Positions 1 to 7,757 of a stretch of DNA of 64,000 bases are shown here, in pieces. Under the pieces are notes generated by a model that saw only the letters and a list, made by a program, of their open reading frames with translations, did no database searches and was not told the origin of the DNA. The DNA is from Rhodococcus qingshengii. GTDB taxonomy: Bacteria; Actinomycetota; Actinomycetes; Mycobacteriales; Mycobacteriaceae. Location of the stretch: NCBI RefSeq assembly GCF_021025955.1, contig NZ_JAJNCL010000003.1:558001-622000 (forward strand). The letters are read 5' to 3'. Within the stretch, counting starts at the first letter, position 1, and each line of letters opens with the position of its first letter. A program made the translations under genes and the position numbers.

Positions 1-1208
1 ACGTCTCGGCCGGCAACTACGAAGCGGGACAGTGGATCATCCAGCCCGGTGAATGGTCCCGCGGACTCCTCGCGCCGTACTCCGAGCAATACCAGCGAGA
101 CTTCGACATCCCGGTGGGTGTGGCCGGACGCATCACGTCGCCGGAGATCGCCGCGCAGATCATCGAATCCGGGCAGGCCAACTTCGTCAGCATGGCGCGT
201 ACGTTGCACGCTGATCCGGATTTCCCGAATCGCGCTATCGACGGTGGCCGCTACCGCCCGTGTATCGCCTGCAATTACTGCATCGACAGCCTGGCCGCCG
301 GCCCCATTCCCTGCTCCGTCAACCCGTGGGTCGGACGTGAACTGGACCAGCCTACAAAGCCGGCTGATGCCACCGTGCGGGTCGCCGTCATCGGTGCCGG
401 TCCCTCCGGAATGGCCGCTGCCCGCGACCTCGCACTTGCCGGTCATCGCGTCGACCTGTACGACGAACGCCCCAGCCTCGGCGGCGACTTCGCTCTGGCA
501 TCGAAGCTGCACGAGTATCCCGAATACGGGCAAGTCATGGACTGGTACGTCGCGGAACTGGCTGAACTCGGGGTCCACTGCCACATCTCGACCCGGGCAG
601 ATGCTGCTTTGCTCTCTGGTGGCGATTTCGACGCCATAGTTCTTGCCGCCGGCGGCGTCGGCCCTGTGGTCGATCTCCCCGGAGCAGCATCCCGTACCGT
701 TCGCGACGTCCGCGAATTCCTCGTCTCCGGCGATCCTGCCCCCGAAGCAATCACCATTTTCGGCGCCGACCGCGAGGCTGCCGCCGTCGCCGACGAGCTG
801 CTCCAGAAGGGTACGCAGGTCGTCATGATCGGCCCGCAGGAAACCATCGCGCACGACGTCGGACGCCGCGGAAAGATCGTGCTGCTGCCGCGCCTGGCCG
901 CAAGTGAGAACCTCACGACCTACCTGAGCTCGATCGTCACCAAGGTCGACACCGACTCGGTCACGATCTCGACGGCCGGTGTGCTGAGCGAGGTTGATGC
1001 TCCTGGCGAACTCCTGATCTCGCAGGGCGTCGAGCCGCGTTCGGAACTTCTTGCCGAACTCCGTTCACTGGCACCACGACTCGGAGTCCATACGGTCGGC
1101 GATGCGAGCGGAGACGGCGGGTCCATTCACGCTGCACTCGTCACCGCAGCCGATGTCGCCGTCACGATCACGGCCGCCGCTGCGGCCCGTCAGGAGATTC
1201 ACGCATGA
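1..1208 (+). CDS. NADH:flavin oxidoreductase with Fe-S and FAD domains, C-terminal part (2,4-dienoyl-CoA reductase-like)
   Basis: The reading frame is open from the left edge of the window (first full codon at position 3), so the N-terminal part of the gene lies outside. What remains is the end of the FMN-binding TIM barrel, a cysteine cluster CIACNYC...C (about 260-320) that should hold a [4Fe-4S] cluster, and a dinucleotide fold beginning VAVIGAGPSGMAAARDLA (about 378-450). This order is that of 2,4-dienoyl-CoA reductase and trimethylamine dehydrogenase type enzymes. It shares the ATGA overlap with the next gene and heads the visible part of a five-gene operon. The substrate is unknown; the family reduces or oxidises C=C or C-N bonds. 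Confidence 0.85.
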   Translation, partial: VSAGNYEAGQWIIQPGEWSRGLLAPYSEQYQRDFDIPVGVAGRITSPEIAAQIIESGQANFVSMARTLHADPDFPNRAIDGGRYRPCIACNYCIDSLAAGPIPCSVNPWVGRELDQPTKPADATVRVAVIGAGPSGMAAARDLALAGHRVDLYDERPSLGGDFALASKLHEYPEYGQVMDWYVAELAELGVHCHISTRADAALLSGGDFDAIVLAAGGVGPVVDLPGAASRTVRDVREFLVSGDPAPEAITIFGADREAAAVADELLQKGTQVVMIGPQETIAHDVGRRGKIVLLPRLAASENLTTYLSSIVTKVDTDSVTISTAGVLSEVDAPGELLISQGVEPRSELLAELRSLAPRLGVHTVGDASGDGGSIHAALVTAADVAVTITAAAAARQEIHA

Positions 1209-2029
1209 CTACACAGGCAGCCGCATCGGTGGCAACTGCATTGCCGCCCATCGGACTCGGAACCTGGCCCCTGGTAGGCGCGGACGCCACGAAGTCCGTC
1301 CTCTCCGGCATCGAGGCTGGATACCGCCTCATCGACACCGCCGCGATCTACAGCAATGAGGATGCTGTCGGTGTGGCGCTGGCAGAATCTGGTGTACAGC
1401 GAGAAGAACTGTTCGTCACGACCAAACTTCGTGGAAACGACCAGGTTTCCGGTGACATCCGCGGAGCGCTCGAGCAGAGCCTGGAACGACTGGGACTGGA
1501 CCGACTGGATCTGTTCCTGATTCACTGGCCGCTCCCACGAATCGATCGTTACGTCTCGTCATTCGAGGCGATGCTCGCCTGCCGCGACGCCGGGCTGGTT
1601 CGGTACGTTGGAGTGTCGAACTTCCTCGAGCACCACCTGCGCCGCGTCGTCGCTGAAACCGGCGAGGCACCGGCAGTCAACCAGATTCAGATGGACCCTT
1701 CGCTCGCTCGTATCCCGGTTCGCCGCGCAAACGACGAACTTGACATCTTCACTCAGTCGTGGAGTCCGCTCGGCCGGGGCGATGTGCTCGACAACGCCGT
1801 TGTGAGCGAGATCGCCGGTCGAATGGGTTGCACCCCTGCGCAGGTGGTCCTCGCGTGGCATGTCGCGCAGGGCGTGGTTCCGGTCGCGCGCTCCGCGAAT
1901 CCGACGCGCCAGGCCGAGAACCTGGCAGCACTCGACGTGACCCTCACCGGCGAGGACATCGAAGCACTGAACAGTCTCGACCGCGGCGAGTCTGCGGCGC
2001 GGGACGTCGAAGCAGAGGAACATTTCTGA
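1205..2029 (+). CDS. aldo/keto reductase
   Basis: A 274-residue protein of normal length for the family. It starts with PIGLGTWPLVGADA, followed by the conserved GYRLIDTAAIYSNE, which carries the Asp and Tyr of the catalytic tetrad, a Lys in VTTKL, and the His in FLIHWPLP. These enzymes use NADPH to interconvert carbonyls and alcohols in the cytoplasm. The ATG overlaps the upstream stop (ATGA), and the stop overlaps the next start (TGATG), so translation is probably coupled. In this operon it may interconvert a keto and hydroxy intermediate with the Gfo/Idh/MocA and flavin enzymes; the substrate cannot be read from the sequence. Confidence 0.9.
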   Translation: MTTQAAASVATALPPIGLGTWPLVGADATKSVLSGIEAGYRLIDTAAIYSNEDAVGVALAESGVQREELFVTTKLRGNDQVSGDIRGALEQSLERLGLDRLDLFLIHWPLPRIDRYVSSFEAMLACRDAGLVRYVGVSNFLEHHLRRVVAETGEAPAVNQIQMDPSLARIPVRRANDELDIFTQSWSPLGRGDVLDNAVVSEIAGRMGCTPAQVVLAWHVAQGVVPVARSANPTRQAENLAALDVTLTGEDIEALNSLDRGESAARDVEAEEHF

Positions 2030-3123
2030 TGACGTTGAAAGTCGGAATCGTCGGCTGCGGCAAGATCGCCGGCAACCATGCCCGAGCCCTGCAACAAGTC
2101 CCCGGCGTCGAGGTGATCGGCTGCTGCGATCCCGATCTCGGACGCGCCCAGGAGTTCGCGGCAGCGCACGGCATTCCCGCAGCCGTGAGTTCAGTGGAGC
2201 AACTTCTCGCTCTCGGACTCGACGCCTGCACCGTTTGCACGCCGCACCCGGTACATGAAGAGGTAGTCGTGGCCGCTGCCGACGCGGGTGTACATGTGTT
2301 GTGCGAGAAGCCCATCGCGGTCGATGTTGCTGCCGCCGACCGCATGATCGAGGCCGCCGACCGCGCCGGTATCACCTTCGGCGTCCTCTTCCAACGCCGC
2401 TTCTGGCCGGCCGCGCGTCGTATCCGGGACGCCATCGACGACGGCCGGATCGGACTGCCCACGCTCGGCGAGGCGTCGGTGATCCTGCACCGCCCGTCGA
2501 GTTACTACTCGGCCGACGCCTGGCGTGGACGGTGGGACACCGACGGCGGCGGCGTCCTCATGACGCAGGCCGTGCACCAGATCGACATGCTGGCCTGGTT
2601 CATGGGCGAAGCCGTCTCGGTCAGCGGCTTCATCCGCACCCACACCCACGGTGAGCACATCGAGACCGAGGACAGCGCGTCAGCTGTGATCTCCTTTGCC
2701 TCGGGCGGCACCGCCACCGTCACCGCGACTACCGGTGCAAATCACAATCTGGGCAACCGCGTCACGGTCATCGGGCGCACCGGCGCAATCGCCAGTGTCC
2801 TCGAGTTCCCCGAAGGGCACGAGGGTGTCAACGAAATGTGGACCGTGCCAGGCGAAGTGGAGTTCCAAGCGCCGTACTCGGCGGACATCGATGCGAATCT
2901 TGATGTGGGCGCGGTCAATGCGGCACTGACCGACTTCCACACCCTGCAGGTGCAAGACTTCGCCGACGCGGTCCTGAGCGGGCGCGAACCCGCTGTCACC
3001 GGACGCGACGCCCGCGCGTCGCTGGCCATCATCGCCGCAATCTACGAATCGTCACGAACTGGGAAGGTTGTCGAACTGACATCGACACCGACCCTCGCAA
3101 CAACTGCCAAGGAGCAGAAATGA
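2029..3123 (+). CDS. Gfo/Idh/MocA-family NAD(P)-dependent oxidoreductase
   Basis: A 364-residue protein. The N-terminus has a Rossmann motif KVGIVGCGKIAGNHARAL, and near residue 95 there is the family signature CEKPIAVD. The C-terminal half is the beta-sheet substrate domain (WRGRWDTDGGGVLMTQAVHQIDML). The open frame extends upstream to 1759, but the ATG at 2029 overlaps the aldo/keto reductase stop and gives a protein beginning at the Rossmann strand, so that start is chosen. The family oxidises sugars, inositols, glycosides and related polyols. The last gene pair overlap (ATGA at 3120) continues the operon. Confidence 0.9.
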   Translation: MTLKVGIVGCGKIAGNHARALQQVPGVEVIGCCDPDLGRAQEFAAAHGIPAAVSSVEQLLALGLDACTVCTPHPVHEEVVVAAADAGVHVLCEKPIAVDVAAADRMIEAADRAGITFGVLFQRRFWPAARRIRDAIDDGRIGLPTLGEASVILHRPSSYYSADAWRGRWDTDGGGVLMTQAVHQIDMLAWFMGEAVSVSGFIRTHTHGEHIETEDSASAVISFASGGTATVTATTGANHNLGNRVTVIGRTGAIASVLEFPEGHEGVNEMWTVPGEVEFQAPYSADIDANLDVGAVNAALTDFHTLQVQDFADAVLSGREPAVTGRDARASLAIIAAIYESSRTGKVVELTSTPTLATTAKEQK

Positions 3124-4847
3124 GTAGCAGTACCCCCCTCACCTACGACGTGGTTGTCGTGGGCTCCGGCGCAGGCGGGCTTTCCACAGCAATTGCCGCA
3201 GCACATGGCGGCGCGTCGGTACTCGTTGTCGAGAAGGCCGACACCTGCGGCGGCGCAACGGCCTGGTCAGGCGGGTGGATGTGGACCCCGCGCAACATGT
3301 TTGCCATAGCCGACGGAGTTGTCGAGGATCGTTCGGCGCCGCGGACATATTTGGAGAACCGACTCGGCGACAACTTCGACGCCGCCAAGGTGGATGCACT
3401 CCTCGACGGTGCACCGGAGATGGTCGAGTTCTTCGAACGCAAGACTGCGCTGAAGTTCGTTCCCGGAGCCAAGATCGCCGACATTCACGGCGACACACCG
3501 GGAGCCGGCACGGGTCATCGTTCCGTCGGACCGAAACCGGTGAGCTTGCGAAAGCTCGGTCCCGACGTCGCGGCGCTGCTCCGTCGACAGTTGTACGAGA
3601 CGTCATTCCTCGGCATGGGCATCATGGCCGGCCCCGACCTGCAGGCATTCCTGCACTCGACCCGATCCCCGAAAGCCTTTGTGCACTGCGGTGTACGTGT
3701 CACCAAGCACATGTTCGACCTCGCCACCAAGCGTCGCGGTCAGCAACTCGTCAACGGCACCGCCCTGGTCGGCATGATGCTTCGCTCAGCGCTCGATCTC
3801 GGCGTCGAGTTTCGGGTGAAAACGTCGGCAACATCGCTGCAGACTGACGATGACGGTCGCGTTGTCGGTGTCCGCCTCGAAGGCCCGGACGGTGCGTACT
3901 CGGTAACAGCCACGCGTGGCGTCGTACTCGCCACCGGCGGCTTTGCACAGGACATCGACCGACGACGCGAATTGTTCCCGCGCACCCCCACCGGACACGA
4001 GCACTGGTCGCTCACCCCGAAGACAACCACCGGCGACGGCATCACCCTCGGCGAATCCGTGGGTGGACGACTTGACCGCTCGCTCGCCTCCCCTGTTGCC
4101 TACTGCCCCGTCTCCATCGTTCGTTACCGCAACGGCAAGGAAGGTGTGTTCCCCCATATCCTCGACCGCGGAAAGCCCGGAGTCATCGGAGTTCTCGCGA
4201 GCGGCAAGCGTTTTGTCAACGAGGCACTCGGCTACCACGACTACACCCTCGCGATGGTCGAGCAGGTTCCTGAGGGCGAAGAGGTGTGCTCGTGGCTGAT
4301 CGCCGATCAGCAGTACGTGCGCTACCTCCCGCTGGGCATGGCCAAGCCCCTGCCGATCCCGATCCAGCCGTACCTGCGGTCCGGGTACCTCACGCGTGGG
4401 CGCACTCTTCGGGACTTGGCCGAGAAGATCGGCGTCGACCCCGTGCAGTTGGAGAAAACCGTCGCAGCTTTCAATATCGGGGCTGTAGCCGGTGAAGACC
4501 CCGAGTTCGGTCGCGGCACAACACCGTTTAACCGAGGTTCTGGCGATACCGCCAACCCCTGGCCGAACCCGTCGCTCGCACCCTTGCAGAAGGGTCCGTA
4601 CTACGCGGTGAAAGTCGTGCCAGGGAGTTTCGGCACCTTCGCTGGACTGGTCACGGACTCGTCGTCGCATGTGCTCGACGACAACGACCGCCCCATCGAG
4701 GGGTTGCTCGCCGTCGGAGTCGATCAGGCGAGCGTGATGGGCGGGCACTACCCGTCCGGGGGCATCAATCTCGGACCGGCTATGACGTTCGGTTACCTGG
4801 CCGGGCGGAACCTGGCCGGCGCCAAAACAGTTGGAGCGCACGCATGA
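3120..4847 (+). CDS. FAD-dependent oxidoreductase, 3-ketosteroid Delta1-dehydrogenase/fumarate reductase flavoprotein type
   Basis: A 575-residue flavoprotein. The FAD-binding start is VVVVGSGAGGLSTAIAAAHG with the following glutamate in VVEKA, and the FAD loop is GGATAWSGGWMW. The C-terminal FAD contact is GGHYPSGGINLGPAMTFGYL. The overall plan is that of 3-ketosteroid dehydrogenase and fumarate reductase-like flavoproteins, which introduce or reduce a C=C bond next to a carbonyl. It overlaps both neighbours by four bases. No other steroid gene is visible around it, so a steroid substrate is not implied; a ring-shaped polyol or alicyclic acid is equally possible. Confidence 0.88.
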   Translation: MSSSTPLTYDVVVVGSGAGGLSTAIAAAHGGASVLVVEKADTCGGATAWSGGWMWTPRNMFAIADGVVEDRSAPRTYLENRLGDNFDAAKVDALLDGAPEMVEFFERKTALKFVPGAKIADIHGDTPGAGTGHRSVGPKPVSLRKLGPDVAALLRRQLYETSFLGMGIMAGPDLQAFLHSTRSPKAFVHCGVRVTKHMFDLATKRRGQQLVNGTALVGMMLRSALDLGVEFRVKTSATSLQTDDDGRVVGVRLEGPDGAYSVTATRGVVLATGGFAQDIDRRRELFPRTPTGHEHWSLTPKTTTGDGITLGESVGGRLDRSLASPVAYCPVSIVRYRNGKEGVFPHILDRGKPGVIGVLASGKRFVNEALGYHDYTLAMVEQVPEGEEVCSWLIADQQYVRYLPLGMAKPLPIPIQPYLRSGYLTRGRTLRDLAEKIGVDPVQLEKTVAAFNIGAVAGEDPEFGRGTTPFNRGSGDTANPWPNPSLAPLQKGPYYAVKVVPGSFGTFAGLVTDSSSHVLDDNDRPIEGLLAVGVDQASVMGGHYPSGGINLGPAMTFGYLAGRNLAGAKTVGAHA

Positions 4848-5647
4848 CACTCTCACTCGGGCTGGCGGCCCTCACCGTGCTCGATACCGCACCGATGCAG
4901 CATGTCGATTTGGCCGAAAAGCACGGCTTCGATACCATCGGCATCCGTCTGATGCCCGCGGCACCGGGTACGACGGCTTACCCCTTGCACGAGGACAAGC
5001 ACGTGTTGAACGAACTGGTGCGTCGACTGGAAGATTCACCGGTGGAGGTATTCGATCTCGAAATCATCCGCCTTGCAGCCGACTTCGAGCCCGCCGACTA
5101 CGTTCCGCTTCTCGAAGCGGGCGCACAGCTCGGAGCCAAGGCCGTTCTGGTGGGCGGCGACGACCGCGACCGCGCTCGGCTCACGGACTCCTATGCCCGC
5201 CTCGCGGAACTGTGCGCGAACTACGGCATCGTCGCCTCGCTCGAATTCATGCCGTGGACTGCGGTGCCCGATGCGCGTGCTGCCATCGAGATCGTCTCGG
5301 CGGCAGACGGTCCGGCTCGGAGCGTTCTCGTCGACGCATTGCACACCGACCGCTCGGCGACAACGCTGGAGGATCTTGCGTCCATCCCGCGCGAGTGGCT
5401 GCACTACGCCCAGATGTGCGACGGTTCGACTCCCGCTCCCATCGATGACGCAGAACTGATCCGTCACGCCCGCGAAGAGCGTCTAGTGCCCGGCACCGGA
5501 GGCATCGCCCTCGCCGAAATCTGGTCGACCCTGCCTGCCGGTCTGCCGGTCAGCATCGAATTGCCCAACGAACCGCTACGTCAGGCCGTCGGCACGGACG
5601 CTTGGCTGGAACGCCTGGTCACGGCCACGCGAGAAGTACTGGCCTAG
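4844..5647 (+). CDS. sugar phosphate isomerase/epimerase-like TIM-barrel protein
   Basis: A 267-residue protein of the xylose isomerase-like/AP endonuclease 2 TIM-barrel family. It starts LSLGLAALTVLDTAPMQHVDLAEKHGFDTIGIRL and keeps the acidic and histidine positions expected for a divalent metal site, such as EFMPW near residue 130 and VDALHTDRS near residue 165. Members isomerise or epimerise sugars, or dehydrate dehydroshikimate. It is the last gene of the operon, overlapping the flavoprotein gene by ATGA, and is followed by a strong terminator. The fused context with a Gfo/Idh/MocA enzyme resembles inositol or C-glycoside catabolism; this is inference. Confidence 0.8.
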   Translation: MTLSLGLAALTVLDTAPMQHVDLAEKHGFDTIGIRLMPAAPGTTAYPLHEDKHVLNELVRRLEDSPVEVFDLEIIRLAADFEPADYVPLLEAGAQLGAKAVLVGGDDRDRARLTDSYARLAELCANYGIVASLEFMPWTAVPDARAAIEIVSAADGPARSVLVDALHTDRSATTLEDLASIPREWLHYAQMCDGSTPAPIDDAELIRHAREERLVPGTGGIALAEIWSTLPAGLPVSIELPNEPLRQAVGTDAWLERLVTATREVLA

Positions 5648-5654
5648 CGGCCCT

Positions 5655-5694
5655 GTGCGCCTTTTTGGTAGTTGGCGCTACCAAAAAGGCGCAC
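5655..5694. terminator. bidirectional terminator hairpin
   Basis: Perfect 17-bp stem: GTGCGCCTTTTTGGTAG (5655-5671), a six-base loop, and its exact complement (5678-5694). It lies between two convergent genes, eight bases after one stop and eight before the other. The A/T block in the stem gives T-rich tracts in both directions. A nearly identical copy is at 23486-23525. A small GGGGC/GCCCC hairpin follows at 5696-5709. Confidence 0.85.
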
Positions 5695-5701
5695 GGGGGC
5701 G

Positions 5702-6790
5702 TCAGCCCCTCCGAGCCGCAACGGCCTGCGCCAGACGGTCCAACTGCGCTGCCGTGGTGGACCAGTCGATGCACGCGTCGGTGATCGACTGACCGTAGGT
5801 GAGCTCGTCCGCCTTACCCAAGGTCAGGTCCTGACGACCGGCCTCGATGAAACTCTCCAACATGACGCCGGCGATTCCCTGCTCGCCCTCGGTCAGACGT
5901 CGAGCAATGTCGTCCAGCACGATGACCTGACGCTCGTGGTCCTTGCTGCTGTTACCGTGGCTCGCGTCGATGACCACGCGCTCGGGCAGGTTCGACTTAC
6001 GCAGGCGAGCAAGGGTATCCGCGACGGTCTCGGCATCGTAGTTCGGTCCGTCGCTGCCGCCACGAAGAATGACATGGCAGTCCGGGTTGCCCGCGGTCCG
6101 AATCAAGGCAGCCTGGCCGTCGAGATCCGTTCCGGGGAACACATGGCTCGCCGCCGCGGCGCGGGTACCGTCGACGGCTACCTGCACATCACCTTCGGTG
6201 GAATTCTTGATGCCGACGGGCATGGACAGCGCGCTGCACAGCTGACGGTGAACCTGACTGGCGGCGGTCCGGGCGCCGATTGCACCGTAGCTGACCAGGT
6301 CGGCGATGTACTGCGGCATGATCGGATCAAGGAACTCGCAGCCGACAGGCAGGCCCAGACTCGACACGTCGAGAAGCAACTTGCGGCCGATACCGAGCCC
6401 GGTGTTGATGTCGAACGTGCCGTCGAGGTGGGGGTCGTTGAGCAGGCCCTTCCACCCGAGAGTGGTGCGCGGCTTTTCGAAGTAGACGCGCATGACGATG
6501 TGCAGGTCGTCCCGCAGTTCTTCGGCCTTGGCGGCCAACCGGCGGGCGTAGTCCATCGCCGCTTCCGGATCGTGCACGGAGCACGGACCGACAACGACGA
6601 TCAAACGATCGTCGTCACCGTTGAGGATGTTGATCGTGTCGGCCCGACCGGTGCGCACGGTTGCGGCCGCGACCTCGTCCGGAGCGTGCTGAGCACGAAC
6701 AGTCGCCGGTGACACGAGCGGACTGATACTCACAGTGCGCTGATCGTCGAGGCTGTCCGAAGCTGCGGTGGTGTCGATGGTGACAGTCAT
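5702..6790 (-). CDS. aroG: 3-deoxy-7-phosphoheptulonate (DAHP) synthase, type I
   Basis: A 362-residue type I (AroF/G/H) DAHP synthase, which condenses phosphoenolpyruvate and erythrose 4-phosphate as the first step of the shikimate pathway. Signature blocks are VVVGPCSVHD, RVYFEKPRTTLGWKGLLND, GARTAASQVHRQLCSALSMPVGIKN and the metal-binding IDASHGNSSKDH. Length is typical. The ATG at 6790 has AGGAAA upstream at a rather wide spacing. The gene is transcribed behind an attenuator-like leader (6847-6951), so expression should respond to aromatic amino acids. Actinobacteria often also have a type II enzyme; whether this genome has one cannot be seen here. Confidence 0.95.
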   Translation of the reverse strand: MTVTIDTTAASDSLDDQRTVSISPLVSPATVRAQHAPDEVAAATVRTGRADTINILNGDDDRLIVVVGPCSVHDPEAAMDYARRLAAKAEELRDDLHIVMRVYFEKPRTTLGWKGLLNDPHLDGTFDINTGLGIGRKLLLDVSSLGLPVGCEFLDPIMPQYIADLVSYGAIGARTAASQVHRQLCSALSMPVGIKNSTEGDVQVAVDGTRAAAASHVFPGTDLDGQAALIRTAGNPDCHVILRGGSDGPNYDAETVADTLARLRKSNLPERVVIDASHGNSSKDHERQVIVLDDIARRLTEGEQGIAGVMLESFIEAGRQDLTLGKADELTYGQSITDACIDWSTTAAQLDRLAQAVAARRG

Positions 6791-6831
6791 GGGGTTTTCG
6801 GTTTCCTGTTCTCAGGCCGACCCCAGAGATG

Positions 6832-6926
6832 AAGAGAAACTCCAGCGAGCCGGTCTGTAGTCCGGCTCTTGGGTGGAGGTTGTCAGCGCGTGGTTACGCC
6901 GGCAGGCCCACCCGGGGCCGGCCTGC
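6832..6926 (-). promoter_or_regulatory. candidate transcription attenuator of aroG (alternative hairpins)
   Basis: Read on the minus strand, the leader peptide region forms a first hairpin (arms GCAGGCC 6926-6920 and GGCCTGC 6908-6902). A second hairpin after the leader stop has the perfect 7-bp arms GAGCCGG (6868-6862) and CCGGCTC (6853-6847), followed by a T-rich run TTTCTCTTC (about 6840-6832), like an intrinsic terminator. The 3' arm of the first hairpin continues into CCGGC, which could instead pair with GCCGG of the second and so act as antiterminator. The pairing scheme is my inference; the stems are directly visible. Confidence 0.6.
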
Positions 6927-6951
6927 TAAACCAGAAATAGACGCGCTGCAT
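6883..6951 (-). CDS. aromatic amino acid leader peptide of the aroG attenuator
   Basis: A 22-codon reading frame, too short for routine gene calling, that starts at the ATG at 6951 and ends with TGA at 6883, 92 bases before the DAHP synthase start. Residues 5-8 are Tyr-Phe-Trp-Phe, so all three end products of the aromatic pathway are specified in four consecutive codons. The rest is rich in Pro, Gly and Ala and overlaps the first leader hairpin. A ribosome stalling at these codons would change which hairpin forms downstream. The ribosome binding site is weak (GTGG), and the start is the only one in this frame. Confidence 0.7.
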   Translation of the reverse strand: MQRVYFWFSRPAPGGPAGVTTR

Positions 6952-7046
6952 GACGGCCACGATACCTCGAGTTCGGATCAGATGGGCGCGCCCCTCCACA
7001 ACAAGCCGAATCTAGGGGCGAGTCCCGTGGCACGAGTCCGTGAAGA

Positions 7047-7757
7047 ATGGCCAAATCCGCTGAGCGGTTGGCGCTTTCGAGTAAGGCTCCGGCTTCGAAG
7101 TTCGAATACGTTAATTGGGCACCCCACGATCCCGATCTGTTGGTCGTCGGGAAGGGCTGGTGGGATCACTACCAGGACAAGGGCCTGCTCGGCACTGACA
7201 TCGCCGCGGCGCTCGTCGTCAACGAGGGCACGACGGGCTCGTCCTGGAAGCAGCCCATGACCGCGCAGCTCACGGCGCTCGATCGCCGCGAAGTCGCCGA
7301 ACGCGTCATCGCCCGATACAACGCCGAACTTGCACAAGCGCGAGCCAAGATCGGTGGTCTCCTCGAAGGCAAGTCGATTGCGATCGCCGGCGCAGACAGC
7401 GGTCAGATCTGGCTGCAAAACAACACCTTCGCAGTGTCGGTTGCGCAGGACCTCGGCTTGAACGTCGTGACCGACACCGCCCATGCTGCACCCGATCGGA
7501 AGGTTTCGACCTTCTACAGCCTCGAAGAGCTCGCCATCTTCGACCAGGCCGACTTCGTGTTGCTACAGAACCCCGGTGCCGTCGAAGCAGAATCGCCGAA
7601 CAAGTACAGGTCATGCGCTGACGTCTGTGCGGGCATCGTTCAGGACTCGAGTGACCCCGCCTCAACGGGTGGGGTCATTCACGCGTCCAAACGGAATACG
7701 CCTCGCACTTGGCGTACGCCGTTGATCTGTACCTCGACGGCATGGTCGCCCGCGTAG
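7047..7757 (+). pseudogene. truncated iron-siderophore ABC transporter substrate-binding protein remnant
   Basis: The first ~185 codons read like the middle of a siderophore-binding protein: VVNEGTTGSSWKQPM, an ARYNAELAQARAKI helix, the GKSIAIAGADSGQIWL strand and FYSLEELAIFDQADFVLLQNPG. There is no signal peptide, lipobox or N-terminal lobe, a stop codon lies six bases upstream of the ATG, and no ribosome binding site is seen. After about 7606 the frame reads into sequence antisense to the next gene and loses family character, so the C-terminal lobe is also missing. It is best seen as a decaying fragment. The exact family is judged from pattern only. Confidence 0.6.

Noticed and set aside
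5672-6712. 346-codon open frame on the plus strand
   Set aside because: It is antisense to the DAHP synthase gene.
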